Source: Mesorhizobium sophorae (GTDB lineage: Bacteria; Pseudomonadota; Alphaproteobacteria; Rhizobiales; Rhizobiaceae). From it: DNA of 64,000 bases. Shown here piece after piece: positions 1 to 8,806 of the stretch. The position numbers and the translations under genes are program-made. The first letter of the stretch is position 1. Each line of letters opens with the position of its first letter. The stretch lies in the NCBI RefSeq assembly GCF_002270415.1, contig NZ_NNRI01000021.1, positions 496,001 through 560,000 of the forward strand. The letters are read 5' to 3'. Below the pieces are notes generated by a model. That model saw only the letters and a list, made by a program, of their open reading frames with translations, was not told where the DNA came from and did no database searches.

Positions 1-603
1 AGCAAGCAGATTGAGCACCTCGCCCTGGACCGATACGTCGAGGCCTGCTGTGGGCTCGTCGGCGATGATCAGGTCTGGGTTGAGTGCAAGGGCACGAGCG
101 ACGCCGACGCGCCGGGCCTGTCCGCCAGAGAGCTGGTGGGGATAGCGGCGCCCAAAGTCACCCGGCAAGCCGACCATGCGCAACAGGCGCTCCGCTTCGG
201 CACCGCGATCGCGAGTGCTCACGCCATGGATACGGGATGGCTCGGTGAGGAGCGACTGCACGGTCAGCCGCGGCGAGAGGGAGCCCACGGGGTCCTGGAA
301 CATCATCGTCATGCGGCGCAGGTAAGACTTTCGTTCGGCCGCCTTGAGGCCGATCAGTTCCTCCCCGTCGAAACGAATGCTGCCGCTAACAGCCGGCTGG
401 AGGCCGATGATCGTGCGCGCGATGGTGGATTTGCCAGATCCGCTTTCGCCGACGAGGGCAAGCGTCTCGCCCTTGCGGATTTCGAAGGAGACGCCGCACA
501 CAGCGTCAATGAAAGGATCTGCCGTGCCCGTGGTGAGCGCCTTCAGTGACCCCATGGTGCGGAAGCGTACGCGCAGGTCCTGGACGCTCAGCAGCGCACT
601 CAT
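1..603 (-). CDS. Dipeptide/oligopeptide ABC transporter ATP-binding protein (DppF/OppF type), partial
   Basis: ATPase of a peptide-type ABC importer; the C-terminus lies beyond the window start. Translation from the ATG at 603 shows Walker A (GESGSGKST), a Q-loop (FQDPVGSLSP), the ABC signature LSGGQARRVGVARAL and Walker B (LIIADEPTAGLD). The signature reads ARR where QQR or QRR is usual. The start overlaps the TGA of the upstream ATPase gene in an ATGA, so the two subunits are translationally coupled and probably form a heterodimeric motor. It is the last visible gene of a minus-strand run that starts at 7805. The family is certain; the substrate is not readable from the ATPase. Confidence 0.9.
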   Translation of the reverse strand, partial: MSALLSVQDLRVRFRTMGSLKALTTGTADPFIDAVCGVSFEIRKGETLALVGESGSGKSTIARTIIGLQPAVSGSIRFDGEELIGLKAAERKSYLRRMTMMFQDPVGSLSPRLTVQSLLTEPSRIHGVSTRDRGAEAERLLRMVGLPGDFGRRYPHQLSGGQARRVGVARALALNPDLIIADEPTAGLDVSVQGEVLNLLA

Positions 604-1616
604 GCCGCAACCATCCCAGCTCGATCAAGCAGATGGCATCGCGCGACCTGATCCGCAGCGACACGGTATTCGCCAGGCGTCTCATGCACGCAACGATCGA
701 AGGCGTGAGGACATCGCGGGCGGAAGATACATCCCTTTTTGGTCCCGAGCAGGCTGGGGACCTCTCCCGGAATGGTCGGCAAATTGCGCGTCCGTTGTTT
801 GATCCGTCCTGGGTCGCACTCAAGCAGTGCCCGAGTGTAGGGATGGCCCGGTCTGTGAAAGATGTCCCTCGCCCCCCCCTGCTCCACCACTTCGCCCGCA
901 TACATGACGGCAACTCGGTCGCACAATTCAGCGACGACGCCGAGATGATGGGAGACAAACAGGATGGAGCAACCGATCTCCCTTTGCAGATCCTTGAGAA
1001 GGTGGATGATTTGAACTTCCAATGTAGCATCAAGTGCCGTGGTAGGTTCGTCGGCGATAAGGAGCGCCGGTCTCACCAGAAGTGCCATGGCAATGCAGAT
1101 GCGCTGGCGCATGCCGCCAGAGAACTGATGCGGATAATTCCCGATGCGGCTTTGCGGATCGGGAATCCCGACGCGCTTGAGCATGTCGACCGCATGAGAA
1201 CGTTTGGCACTGCGGCTACTATATTCGTGGTGTTGGATATCGATCATCTGGCTTTCGATTGTCCGCACCGGATTGAGCGCGGTCATTGGGTCCTGGAAGA
1301 TCATGGAGAGGCGATCTCCCATCAGACTACGCCGTGCTTGGGCAGTCAGTGTGAGCAGGTTGCGTCGCTCAAAGACAATACTGCCGGCTGTAACCTGAGC
1401 GTTTTCTGGAAGCAGCCCCATCACCGTATAGGCCAGTGTGGATTTGCCGGATCCGCTCTCGCCGACGATGCCCACTACCTGTCCGGGTGGCACGTCAAGC
1501 GAGACGTTGCGCAGGGCGCGAACACGTCCGCGTGGCGATCCGAAGTCGAGGCTGAGGTTCCGAACCTCGAGAAGCGGATGGGCGGACATTGGAAGTGTCG
1601 GATCCTCTCGTCTCAT
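600..1616 (-). CDS. Dipeptide/oligopeptide ABC transporter ATP-binding protein (DppD/OppD type)
   Basis: First ATPase of the peptide-type importer, about 338 aa. It has Walker A (GESGSGKST), Q-loop IFQDPMTALNP, signature FSGGMRQRICIAMAL, Walker B LLIADEPTTALD, and the C-terminal Opp/Dpp extension with paired cysteines (GCIFRPRCPHAFDRC) typical of the OppD/DppD family. I chose the ATG at 1616 because it overlaps the TGA of the permease gene (ATGA, 1613-1616). A second in-frame ATG at 1589 lies closer to the conserved start of the domain, so the true start could be there. It is coupled to the next ATPase at 600-603. A cytoplasmic motor subunit powering uptake of a peptide or peptide-like solute. 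Confidence 0.93.
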   Translation of the reverse strand: MRREDPTLPMSAHPLLEVRNLSLDFGSPRGRVRALRNVSLDVPPGQVVGIVGESGSGKSTLAYTVMGLLPENAQVTAGSIVFERRNLLTLTAQARRSLMGDRLSMIFQDPMTALNPVRTIESQMIDIQHHEYSSRSAKRSHAVDMLKRVGIPDPQSRIGNYPHQFSGGMRQRICIAMALLVRPALLIADEPTTALDATLEVQIIHLLKDLQREIGCSILFVSHHLGVVAELCDRVAVMYAGEVVEQGGARDIFHRPGHPYTRALLECDPGRIKQRTRNLPTIPGEVPSLLGTKKGCIFRPRCPHAFDRCVHETPGEYRVAADQVARCHLLDRAGMVAA

Positions 1617-2506
1617 AGGTCTTTCCGCAGCTTGGGATCGAATATGTCGCGCAATGCTTCGCCAAGGAATGTGAAGCCCAGCGTGGCGACGACGATTGGA
1701 ATACCGCCGGCAATGACGAGCCAAGGCGTCTGATTGATATAGCTGTAGCCATCGTTCAAGATCGCTCCCCAGTCGGGCGTCGGAGGGCGCACACCCATGC
1801 CGAGAAAGCCCAGCCCAGCTTCAACGGCAATCACCGCCGGCACGTCCATGCTCACAAGGATGAGAAGCGGACCAACCACGTTTGGCAGCATGTGGACGGC
1901 AAGAATACGCATCGTGCTGGCGCCCATGCTTCGCTCTGCGTCAATGTAATCACTGTTGCGCAACGCTTGCGTTTGGGTGCGCACGACACGCGCATAGATG
2001 GGCATGGATGTTATTGCGATGACCAGGATCACGCTGGACATACTAGGCCCCAAAAGGGCGATAATGGCCAAAGCAAATATGATGCCGGGGAACGAGCGGA
2101 TCGTGTCGAAAAATAACAGCAAAAGACTGTCGAGCCAGCCCGGCCCGAACCCTGCTATCAGCCCAAGCACGAGGCCAACGACAAGGGCACTGCCGAGCGA
2201 TGCAAAGGCGACGAGAAGCGGGATGCGGCCGCCCATGATGGTGCGCGAAAAGGTATCGCGGCCGAGTTGATCCGTGCCAAGAAGAAAATCTGCTGAAGGG
2301 CCTGCCAAACGAGGCCCGACCATGATGCGGATGGGGTCATGTGTGATGAAGAGCGGACCAAAGATTGCGCTCGCCACCACGACCAACACAAGCACCGCGC
2401 CAAGCATGCCCAGACGGTTCTTAAGCAATTGCCGCAGGAAAGCTCCAAGGGCACCAGGATTGTGCCTTGCGGTAGCTTCTGTACCAATCGTGTCAATGCT
2501 CGTCAT
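1613..2506 (-). CDS. ABC transporter permease (DppC/OppC type)
   Basis: Inner-membrane permease of 297 aa. It begins with the OppC N-terminal segment (FLRQLLKNRLGMLGAVLVLV) followed by a periplasmic loop, then the BPD_transp_1 core with several hydrophobic helices. The conserved EAA-type loop near the C-terminus reads EAGLGFLGMGVRPPTPDWG, which is diagnostic of DppC/OppC. It lies 2 bp after the DppB-type gene and overlaps the DppD-type ATPase by 4 bp. The order binding protein - permease - permease - ATPase - ATPase is the classic peptide-importer order. Confidence 0.93.
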   Translation of the reverse strand: MTSIDTIGTEATARHNPGALGAFLRQLLKNRLGMLGAVLVLVVVASAIFGPLFITHDPIRIMVGPRLAGPSADFLLGTDQLGRDTFSRTIMGGRIPLLVAFASLGSALVVGLVLGLIAGFGPGWLDSLLLLFFDTIRSFPGIIFALAIIALLGPSMSSVILVIAITSMPIYARVVRTQTQALRNSDYIDAERSMGASTMRILAVHMLPNVVGPLLILVSMDVPAVIAVEAGLGFLGMGVRPPTPDWGAILNDGYSYINQTPWLVIAGGIPIVVATLGFTFLGEALRDIFDPKLRKDL

Positions 2507-2508
2507 GG

Positions 2509-3447
2509 TCAGAGCTTTTCCCGAGCCCGCGGATCAAGGCTTGCATTGACCAGATCGGAGACCGTTGTTGAAATGACGATAAGGAAGGTGGTGACCACGA
2601 CGACCCCCATTACGATTGGGTAGTTGCGCGCATTTACCGCCTGCACGATCAGCGCGCCGATCCCCGGTCTTGCGAACACCACCTCGACAAACACCGCGGC
2701 CGACAGCAGCCATGCGACCCCTACGCCCAGGACGGTTATCGTCGGCAAGATCGCAAGCGGCAGAGCATAGCGGTAAACGATGCGCCATTCCGAAATCCCG
2801 AACGAGCGAGCCATGCGGATATGGTTCTCACCCAGCGTCTCGAGCATGGACGCGCGCACCAGTCGAGAGATGTAGCCTACCCACCCAATCCCCATAGCGA
2901 AGCTAGGCAGGACCAGGTGGACGAGTCCATCCACGAAGCCCTCGCCCGGCCCAATCGCCGGGAGCCAGCGGAGGGCAACGGCGAAGATCAGCAGCGCGTA
3001 GACGGCCATGACAAAGGAAGGAATGGCGATGGTGGCAACCGCGACGACCCCAACCGACTCATCGAGCAAGGAATTGCGCCGCATCGCAGAGTAGCACCCT
3101 AGCGGCACGGCGATAGCAGCGGCCCAGAAGATGGAGACCAGGATTAGCTCAATCGTGTAGGGCAATTGCGCAAACACGATGTCGGCAACCGGTCTCTGGC
3201 TGAACACGTCATAGCCGAGATCGCCGCGCAGCAGTCCGCGGAAGAAGGTGACGATCTGCACGACTAACGGCCTGTCGAGGCCCATCTGCTGATGCAGATG
3301 CGCCTTCATTTCGGGCGTGGCGCGCGGGCCGAGCAGAATAGCCGCTGGATCCCCCGGCACTGCATGAATCATCAGGAACAGAAGTGTCACCGCGGTCACG
3401 ATGATCGTGACCGCGAGGACCAACCTCTTGCAAAGATAAAACAGCAT
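2509..3447 (-). CDS. ABC transporter permease (DppB/OppB type)
   Basis: Inner-membrane permease of 312 aa. The N-terminal helix (LVLAVTIIVTAVTLLFLMIH) and the following AVPGDPAAILLGPRATPE motif are hallmarks of DppB/OppB. The C-terminal EAA loop region reads ARPGIGALIVQAVNARNYPI. It forms the translocation channel together with the DppC-type subunit directly downstream, and follows the binding-protein gene after 21 bp. Nothing is missing or unusual. Confidence 0.93.
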   Translation of the reverse strand: MLFYLCKRLVLAVTIIVTAVTLLFLMIHAVPGDPAAILLGPRATPEMKAHLHQQMGLDRPLVVQIVTFFRGLLRGDLGYDVFSQRPVADIVFAQLPYTIELILVSIFWAAAIAVPLGCYSAMRRNSLLDESVGVVAVATIAIPSFVMAVYALLIFAVALRWLPAIGPGEGFVDGLVHLVLPSFAMGIGWVGYISRLVRASMLETLGENHIRMARSFGISEWRIVYRYALPLAILPTITVLGVGVAWLLSAAVFVEVVFARPGIGALIVQAVNARNYPIVMGVVVVTTFLIVISTTVSDLVNASLDPRAREKL

Positions 3448-3468
3448 AACTCGGCCCTTCGCCGCCGC

Positions 3469-5052
3469 TTAAGCCGGTGTGAAGTCGAGATACAAAGGGA
3501 CGCCGTCCGGACGGGTCGCAGCTTTTATCTTAGTCGTGCGATACACGATAGGAGTAGCACCATTTGTGAGGAAACGGTAGGCGCCCGACTCCTCCAAGAG
3601 GTCCTGCATCTCGTAATAGAGCTTTGCGCGTTCGTTCGGATCCTCGATCGCGACTGCCTTGGCGCTGAGCTCGTCAAAGCGGTCACTACCGAAACGCTCC
3701 CAATTCCAAATGCCCACTTGGGCTTTCACGAAGTTGCCCATGTAGTAGTCAGGATCAGGCAGACTGTTGTCGTTTCTGATAAAGAGCTGCATGCCCTTCC
3801 AGCGATCGCCTTCCGATTCTTGACCGATTGTCCCAAAGGAACCGGGATCCTGGGCATTGACTTGCACAGCAATACCGATCTGCGACAACTGCGCCTGGAT
3901 TGTCTGAGCAATTATCCCAGGAATGCCACTGTTGTCGCAATCAAGGGTTAGCTGCAGGTCGCTGACACCGGCCTTGTCCAGAAACTCCTTGGCTTTGGCG
4001 AGGTCGCCTTCCGGTGGAACGAGCGCCTTTTCGCGGTGGCCGACAATACCTGGCGCAATTGACCCGGTTGCGACGTTGGCCTGCCCACCATAGGCCGTGC
4101 CAACGACCTGCGGCACATTGATGGCCCATTGAATGGCCTTGCGGACATTGATGTCCTTGAGCGCCGGGTTATCCATATTCATGCCAAGCCAGATGGTACG
4201 GAGCGAGGGATGCTCCTCAACTTTTGTATCGGGCGGCGGATTGCTTTTGAAGGTCGTCAGTGAATCGAGACTGATCGTTGCGAAATCGACATCGCCGGCC
4301 TGATAGGCTCGCTCCGCCGTCTTGATGTCGGTGATCGGTACGATGCGGATCTCGTCAAATCCAGGCTTCGGGCCAGACCACTCCGGATTGCGGGTCAACA
4401 GCGTGTATTGATTTTGCTTCCACTCCGCGAGCACATAAGGCCCCGAGAACGCCGGCGGTTTCATGCCGAAATTGCCGCCGTCCTTGGTCGCCTTTATCAC
4501 CGCTTGCTCGGAAACGATATGACCACTGGCATAAGGGAAGGTGATGGTCCAGACCGGCACGTACGGCGTCTTGAACACGATAACGCCAGTATGTTCGTCC
4601 TCGATCTCGACATGATCGAATGAGCCTAGTTCCCCCATGCTCCCCGACTTGTGGTTGATGATGCGTTCCAATGAGAACTTGACGTCCTTGGCAGTCACCT
4701 CGCCATAGCCGCCGGTGAATTTGATGCCTTTCTTCAGGCGGAAGCGAATATGGGTGGGATCCACCTGCTCGACTTTTTCCGCCGCCTCCAGATCCCAGCC
4801 CCATTCAGAGCCTGGCTTGAAATGCGTCAGCTTTGAATAGAGGCAGTTCATCACGTTAACTTCGTAACTCGAAGTGTAAAAGCCAGGGTCCAAACTCACA
4901 AGCTCAAACTGAAGAGCGACCTTGAGCACTTTACCTTCGGCCGCCCATATGACCTGCGAGAGGGGCATGCCGCTAGCGATGACACCACCGCCCAATGCGG
5001 CTCCTCCCTTTAGAAGAGTGCGGCGGTCAATATTCTTGACAATTCCGTCCAT
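3469..5052 (-). CDS. Peptide-type ABC transporter substrate-binding protein (SBP family 5), Tat-type signal
   Basis: Periplasmic solute receptor of 527 aa, SBP_bac_5 family. The N-terminus carries DRRTLLKGGAALGGG, a twin-arginine (Tat) type signal, then a hydrophobic stretch and an AxA-like site near WAAEGK. The body has the family start (LKVALQFELVSLDPGFYTSS), YSKLTHFKPG and KPPAFSGPYVL. GGAGG lies just upstream of the ATG at 5052. Members bind di- and oligopeptides but also opines, glutathione, sugars and other cations, so the neighbouring hydrolases are the best hint to the ligand. Confidence is high for family and location, low for substrate. Confidence 0.92.
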   Translation of the reverse strand: MDGIVKNIDRRTLLKGGAALGGGVIASGMPLSQVIWAAEGKVLKVALQFELVSLDPGFYTSSYEVNVMNCLYSKLTHFKPGSEWGWDLEAAEKVEQVDPTHIRFRLKKGIKFTGGYGEVTAKDVKFSLERIINHKSGSMGELGSFDHVEIEDEHTGVIVFKTPYVPVWTITFPYASGHIVSEQAVIKATKDGGNFGMKPPAFSGPYVLAEWKQNQYTLLTRNPEWSGPKPGFDEIRIVPITDIKTAERAYQAGDVDFATISLDSLTTFKSNPPPDTKVEEHPSLRTIWLGMNMDNPALKDINVRKAIQWAINVPQVVGTAYGGQANVATGSIAPGIVGHREKALVPPEGDLAKAKEFLDKAGVSDLQLTLDCDNSGIPGIIAQTIQAQLSQIGIAVQVNAQDPGSFGTIGQESEGDRWKGMQLFIRNDNSLPDPDYYMGNFVKAQVGIWNWERFGSDRFDELSAKAVAIEDPNERAKLYYEMQDLLEESGAYRFLTNGATPIVYRTTKIKAATRPDGVPLYLDFTPA

Positions 5053-5285
5053 GGTTTTCCTCCATTCCCTTAGTCGACTAGTTGCTGCATCGTTTAGCTG
5101 ATAGATAGTTTGAGTTCTTTTCTCCCGTTATTGTAGTTGCTTCCGATGACAGATCACCTGGGGTAGGCCGGCGTGCCGATAGCAATAATGCCAACGCCCA
5201 AGGCGGATCCTTCCATGACAAGAAAATGCGGTGGTCGGTGGTTCTCTTGACACTGGCTTTCACGGCCTGCTCTGGTGTGCCCCAC
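5053..5285. other. Intergenic, no gene seen
   Basis: This 233-bp gap separates the hydrolase gene from the binding-protein gene on the minus strand. It contains a perfect TAGTCGACTA palindrome at about 5071-5080, close to the binding-protein start, but not the CGACA-N3-TGTCG element found upstream of other genes here. A local promoter is plausible but cannot be assigned. Confidence 0.4.
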
Positions 5286-6437
5286 CTAAGTTCCCATGAG
5301 GGCGGATCGGGGGTCGTTTGACTCAGCCTCTGCGACTTCGGCCATCATCTTGATTAGGGGCTGCCAAAAGTCCGGGCTGTCACCGCTCTGGTTTTCAAAC
5401 ACGGACATATAGACCACTGCGATGCCGGTGTCGGGGTTGGCGAGCAGGTACTGTCCCCCATATCCTCCATGGCCGATCCAGGTGCCGTTGGTCGTCGTCT
5501 GCCGGCTGTAATACAGCCCTTCGCGCGGTTTTGGCCAACAGGGCCCGGGATTGCGGCGTGTATCTTCAATGAAGGCGGCATCGGCGACACGGCGCCCGTC
5601 AATACCAACTCCTTTACGCGCGAAGATTAGGCCGTAGCGCGCAAGATCACGGGCGGAAAGCGAAGCGAGCCCACCAAGCGACGGTACCCCCTCGCGATCG
5701 CAGGCGATATGGAAGGAACCCTCAAGGCCTGCTCCCTCGACGATCTCGATGAGCCAGCTAGCAAGCGACCGCTTACTCACACGTTCGACGATCCAGCCAA
5801 GCAGTTCGGGGCTAGCCGAGTTGTAGATCAGGTAGCCCGTCCGATTAACCAAATCGTCGCCGGTGATGCCGCCGACGAATGATCGAATCGTCAACTCGCT
5901 CCCGTCACCCGGCGGCGAACGCAAGCCTGCCGCGATCGCTAGGGCAGAATAGTCGTCGCTATCGCTATAGTTGTTGGCGACATTCATGTCGGCCACTGCT
6001 CTGATGGTCGCTTCTCCATAGCCGGTCCCGATCTCAGGCAGATAGTCCTTGACCCGTCGGTCCAAATCGAGAAGACCCTCTGCGACGCAGCGACCGAGCA
6101 TGATATTGGTGAGCGTTTTCGTGATCGACTGGAGGGATTGTGGCCTGTCCGGGCCGAAATCCGAAGCATAGGCCTCGTAGAGGAGTCGATCATCACGTGC
6201 GACAACGAAACCTGAGAAATGCGGTACCGAAAGGAACCAGGCAACGTCTGGTCGTTGGCCGATATTCCAATCAATATCTTTCCTGAACGGAAGCACCCGT
6301 GATGAACGCAGCGAGGTGACGTACCGAGCGATCTTATGCATGTTCTGAAAGCCCAGCCGGCGGTTATTCGCCAGATTCCAGTGCACGCCAGCGGGCGAGA
6401 CGACCAGAGCGGGGTTGGGTATCGAAGAAGGTGTCAT
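5286..6437 (-). CDS. Serine hydrolase, beta-lactamase/transpeptidase fold (class C, esterase EstB/NylB-like)
   Basis: Protein of 383 aa with the catalytic triad of the beta-lactamase-related serine hydrolases: S104-I-T-K107 (SxxK), Y205 in LIYNSASPELLG, and the third motif H323-G-G in WIGHGGYGGQY replacing KTG. The family includes esterases, D-aminopeptidases and 6-aminohexanoate-dimer hydrolase. HGG rather than KTG points away from true beta-lactamase activity. No export signal is obvious, so a cytoplasmic role on an imported amide or ester is likely. It sits between an M24-family hydrolase and a peptide-type importer on the same strand, which suggests cleavage of the imported solute. AGGA lies upstream of the ATG at 6437. 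Confidence 0.85.
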   Translation of the reverse strand: MTPSSIPNPALVVSPAGVHWNLANNRRLGFQNMHKIARYVTSLRSSRVLPFRKDIDWNIGQRPDVAWFLSVPHFSGFVVARDDRLLYEAYASDFGPDRPQSLQSITKTLTNIMLGRCVAEGLLDLDRRVKDYLPEIGTGYGEATIRAVADMNVANNYSDSDDYSALAIAAGLRSPPGDGSELTIRSFVGGITGDDLVNRTGYLIYNSASPELLGWIVERVSKRSLASWLIEIVEGAGLEGSFHIACDREGVPSLGGLASLSARDLARYGLIFARKGVGIDGRRVADAAFIEDTRRNPGPCWPKPREGLYYSRQTTTNGTWIGHGGYGGQYLLANPDTGIAVVYMSVFENQSGDSPDFWQPLIKMMAEVAEAESNDPRSALMGT

Positions 6438-6632
6438 AGGACATGTATCCTGATGGGTTTTTGATCGTGAATTTGATGATCTGTCTCAGATTGTCATTCG
6501 TCTGCTTCAAAGCTCGCTTCCATTTGCCCTGCGAAGCCCAGCCTTTACAGGGTGCTCGTCAGAAGCATTCGCAAGCTACAGAGCCACGGAGGCGGCAGCT
6601 CGGCAATTTTGCTGCGCGAGTTTGCCGGCGTT

Positions 6633-7805
6633 TCACACGGGACGCTCGAAAAGGTCGCGGGGCACTGTACTCAGCAGCTCCCCACCAAGATCGGTTACCC
6701 GAACAGTGTCACTCAGCAAGTACGTTTCGCCATGATCGATGAAAGTCGACTCGAAGTGGAAAGTCATATTCGCGAGGATTTCGGTGTCGTTGTTCAGTGC
6801 CAAACTAGGGCCATCGATGAAACCGAGACCAACGGAGTATCCGAACCGCCCCTCATCCTTTATGAACCCGTACGGTCGAATTGCCGCTTGGTATGCACGC
6901 GCAACGTCCGCGCAGGTTGCGCCCGGTCGCATCGCATCGACTGCGGCGTGGAATCCCGCCATCGCACCCTCATGTCGACGCTTTCGATCGGTTGTTACAG
7001 GCCCAACATGGGCGATTCGCGCCAATGGGGCCGGGTACTGCAGCCGGTTTGCGCAACATATCATGTAATACTGTTGCCCGGCCGCAAATACGTCGTCCAT
7101 CCACGCCTGGTGTGGTGCTTTGGCGACCTCGCCGCCCCGGATATAAGGCGCAAACGGCGGTCCGCCGTGAATGCTTTCAGTCCCGGCGCATAGTGCCGAC
7201 ATGATCGCAGCGGCTGCGTCGCAATGCCTGACGCCCACAGCGATCTTCCCCAGGCCCGCGAGTATCGCCCGGTCTCCGATCGCGGCCGCCTCCCGCATAT
7301 AAGAAAGTTCGCGCTCGGACTTGATCGCCCTGCACGATCTCACCAGGTCGCTACCGTCCAACGGCTCCTGGCCTCCCAATGCGGCGACAAACTTCGGATA
7401 GCTGAATACACCCAGCCCGGATACTTCGACGCCGATACGTGCGGATGCCTTCACCTTGCTCTTGACGAATTGACCGATGAACTCCCACACGCTTTCTTCG
7501 CCAGTGCCACCCACGTAGCTCTCGGCATACGCAATAACCCGGTCATTCGAAAGCCAGCATCCGGCTTCCCTCGTAGCGTCAGCATCCATCTTACGCAGGA
7601 TGAAATACGGGTCGTCATCAAGCGTGACCAGCACAGCGTGGTCACTGGCATCTCGGGCGTCATATCCGAGGAGATAGTACTGATCGGCCTTCGAGAATAT
7701 CACCAAAGCGTCCATACCAGCTTCGGACATCAAGGCACGCACCTTATCGAGCCGAGCGCAATACTCCGACGTCTCAAACGCCCTCACAAAGCTCCTGTCG
7801 TTCAT
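6633..7805 (-). CDS. M24-family hydrolase, creatinase/ectoine-hydrolase (DoeA)-like, lacking peptidase metal ligands
   Basis: Protein of 390 aa with a creatinase N-terminal domain (YCARLDKVRALMSEAGMDAL) and an M24 pita-bread C-terminal domain. The start at 7805 is set by GAGGAG just upstream (AGCGAGGAGATCTGCATG). In metal-dependent Xaa-Pro peptidases the core carries Asp, Asp, His, Glu, Glu. Here the first Asp region reads MICCANRLQYPAPLARIAHVG and the His region reads RFGYSVGLGF, so the Asp pair and the His are absent. From memory, this pattern resembles creatinase and ectoine hydrolase DoeA, which open C-N bonds without those metals. Automated naming would say Xaa-Pro aminopeptidase. I favour a C-N hydrolase on an N-substituted or cyclic amino acid. 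A palindromic operator lies 96 bp upstream. Confidence 0.8.
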   Translation of the reverse strand: MNDRSFVRAFETSEYCARLDKVRALMSEAGMDALVIFSKADQYYLLGYDARDASDHAVLVTLDDDPYFILRKMDADATREAGCWLSNDRVIAYAESYVGGTGEESVWEFIGQFVKSKVKASARIGVEVSGLGVFSYPKFVAALGGQEPLDGSDLVRSCRAIKSERELSYMREAAAIGDRAILAGLGKIAVGVRHCDAAAAIMSALCAGTESIHGGPPFAPYIRGGEVAKAPHQAWMDDVFAAGQQYYMICCANRLQYPAPLARIAHVGPVTTDRKRRHEGAMAGFHAAVDAMRPGATCADVARAYQAAIRPYGFIKDEGRFGYSVGLGFIDGPSLALNNDTEILANMTFHFESTFIDHGETYLLSDTVRVTDLGGELLSTVPRDLFERPV

Positions 7806-7900
7806 GCAGATCTCCTCGCTAATTTTCGGTAACTCGTCACGAGCTCGAGGCAGATTCAGAACCACCATTTTCGATATCACCCGGTGACGCAGATCACTGT

Positions 7901-7913
7901 CGACATATTGTCG
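7901..7913. promoter_or_regulatory. Operator-like palindrome CGACATATTGTCG
   Basis: Perfect inverted repeat CGACA-TAT-TGTCG, preceded by TGT on the plus strand. It lies 96 bp upstream of the M24 gene start at 7805. The same 13-mer recurs exactly at 21736-21748, and closely related versions lie upstream of four other genes. The short arms and 3-bp spacer are of the size bound by FadR-type GntR dimers, and two such regulators are encoded in the window. Confidence 0.7.
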
Positions 7914-8264
7914 TGAGTTGTCAATCAATTTGTTGGGGTCAGAACTGGCGAAGTTTGCCTTGCTGCGATCGCATGGATACCGCGGTCGAGAGGCGCATGA
8001 ATGTCTCGCGGTGAGGGTTTATTGGATGTGCAGTTTCAACCCGAGCGTATTAGCGGAGAGGTTTGTGCGTCAGCGCCTGATGTCGGTGTTCGGCCGGAAA
8101 TATGGGCTTCTCGGCCATGCTGACGTTGGGCAGGATTGAGTGAACCGGTGGCGACGCCCAGCGGGTTACGGCAATTTGAGTTCAAGCAAAAAATGCGTCT
8201 GCGCTCGGCAGCTTGGCGACCGAGCTGATCCTGCGGCAGCCCTAAGCGGGATGCGGATTCATGC
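7914..8264. other. Intergenic, no gene seen
   Basis: 351 bp between the operator and a truncated oxidoreductase gene. Translations on both strands show no recognisable family and no good start with a ribosome binding site. It probably holds the upstream part of the M24 promoter and decayed sequence. Confidence 0.4.
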
Positions 8265-8806
8265 TCAGGTTCCAGCTCGGGAAAAGCGGCTGGCTGCCAA
8301 TGGAGCGAGGTCGATCGGCGCATTCCGGCCAGCAATCAGATCGGCACCCAGACGACCGGTGGTCGGACCGAGCGTCAGTCCAACATGGCTGTGACCAAAG
8401 GCATGGATAACGTCGGGGCGATCGGGTGAGGGTCCGATGACTGGTAGACTGTCGGGCGTGGTGGGACGATGCCCCATCCACCGAGTGCCACCCACGGTTT
8501 TGAGCCCTGGCAAATAAAGATGGGCTAAGGAGGCCAGTGCATCGCTGCGGGCGTAATTTGCCGGAGCATCGAGGCCGGCGAATTCCGCCGCCCCGCCGCT
8601 TCGTAGGCCTACGTCCATCGGGGTGGCCACAAACTTGCGTTCAGCAAAGATTACTTCCCGGCTAAGAGAGACGCCGGAATTCGGAATGGTGATATTGTAG
8701 CCCCGCTCGCTTTCCAACAGCACCCGGTCGCCGATCGTCGACGCCAGCCGCGCAGACCAGGCGCCGGCAGCGATGACCAGCCGGTCGAAGGAAATGTTCT
8801 TTCCGA
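8265..8806 (-). pseudogene. FAD-dependent D-amino-acid dehydrogenase (DadA/HypO-like), C-terminal half
   Basis: About 180 codons of the DAO family without an N-terminus or start codon. Visible C-terminal family motifs are ISFDRLVIAAGAWSARLA, GTRWMGHRPTTPDSLPVIGP and HAFGHSHVGLTLGPTTGRL, the flavin-contacting end of DadA-like enzymes. The reading frame is cut at about 8806 by the terminal inverted repeat of an ISKra4-family element, so the FAD-binding GxGxxG domain is gone. It is probably a second, lost copy of the enzyme type encoded intact at 36274-37536. Confidence 0.85.

Noticed and set aside
546..1733. A 395-codon plus-strand frame opposite the ABC ATPase genes
   Set aside because: Shadow of the DppD-type gene. 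The opposite strand has all ABC motifs and ATGA overlaps.
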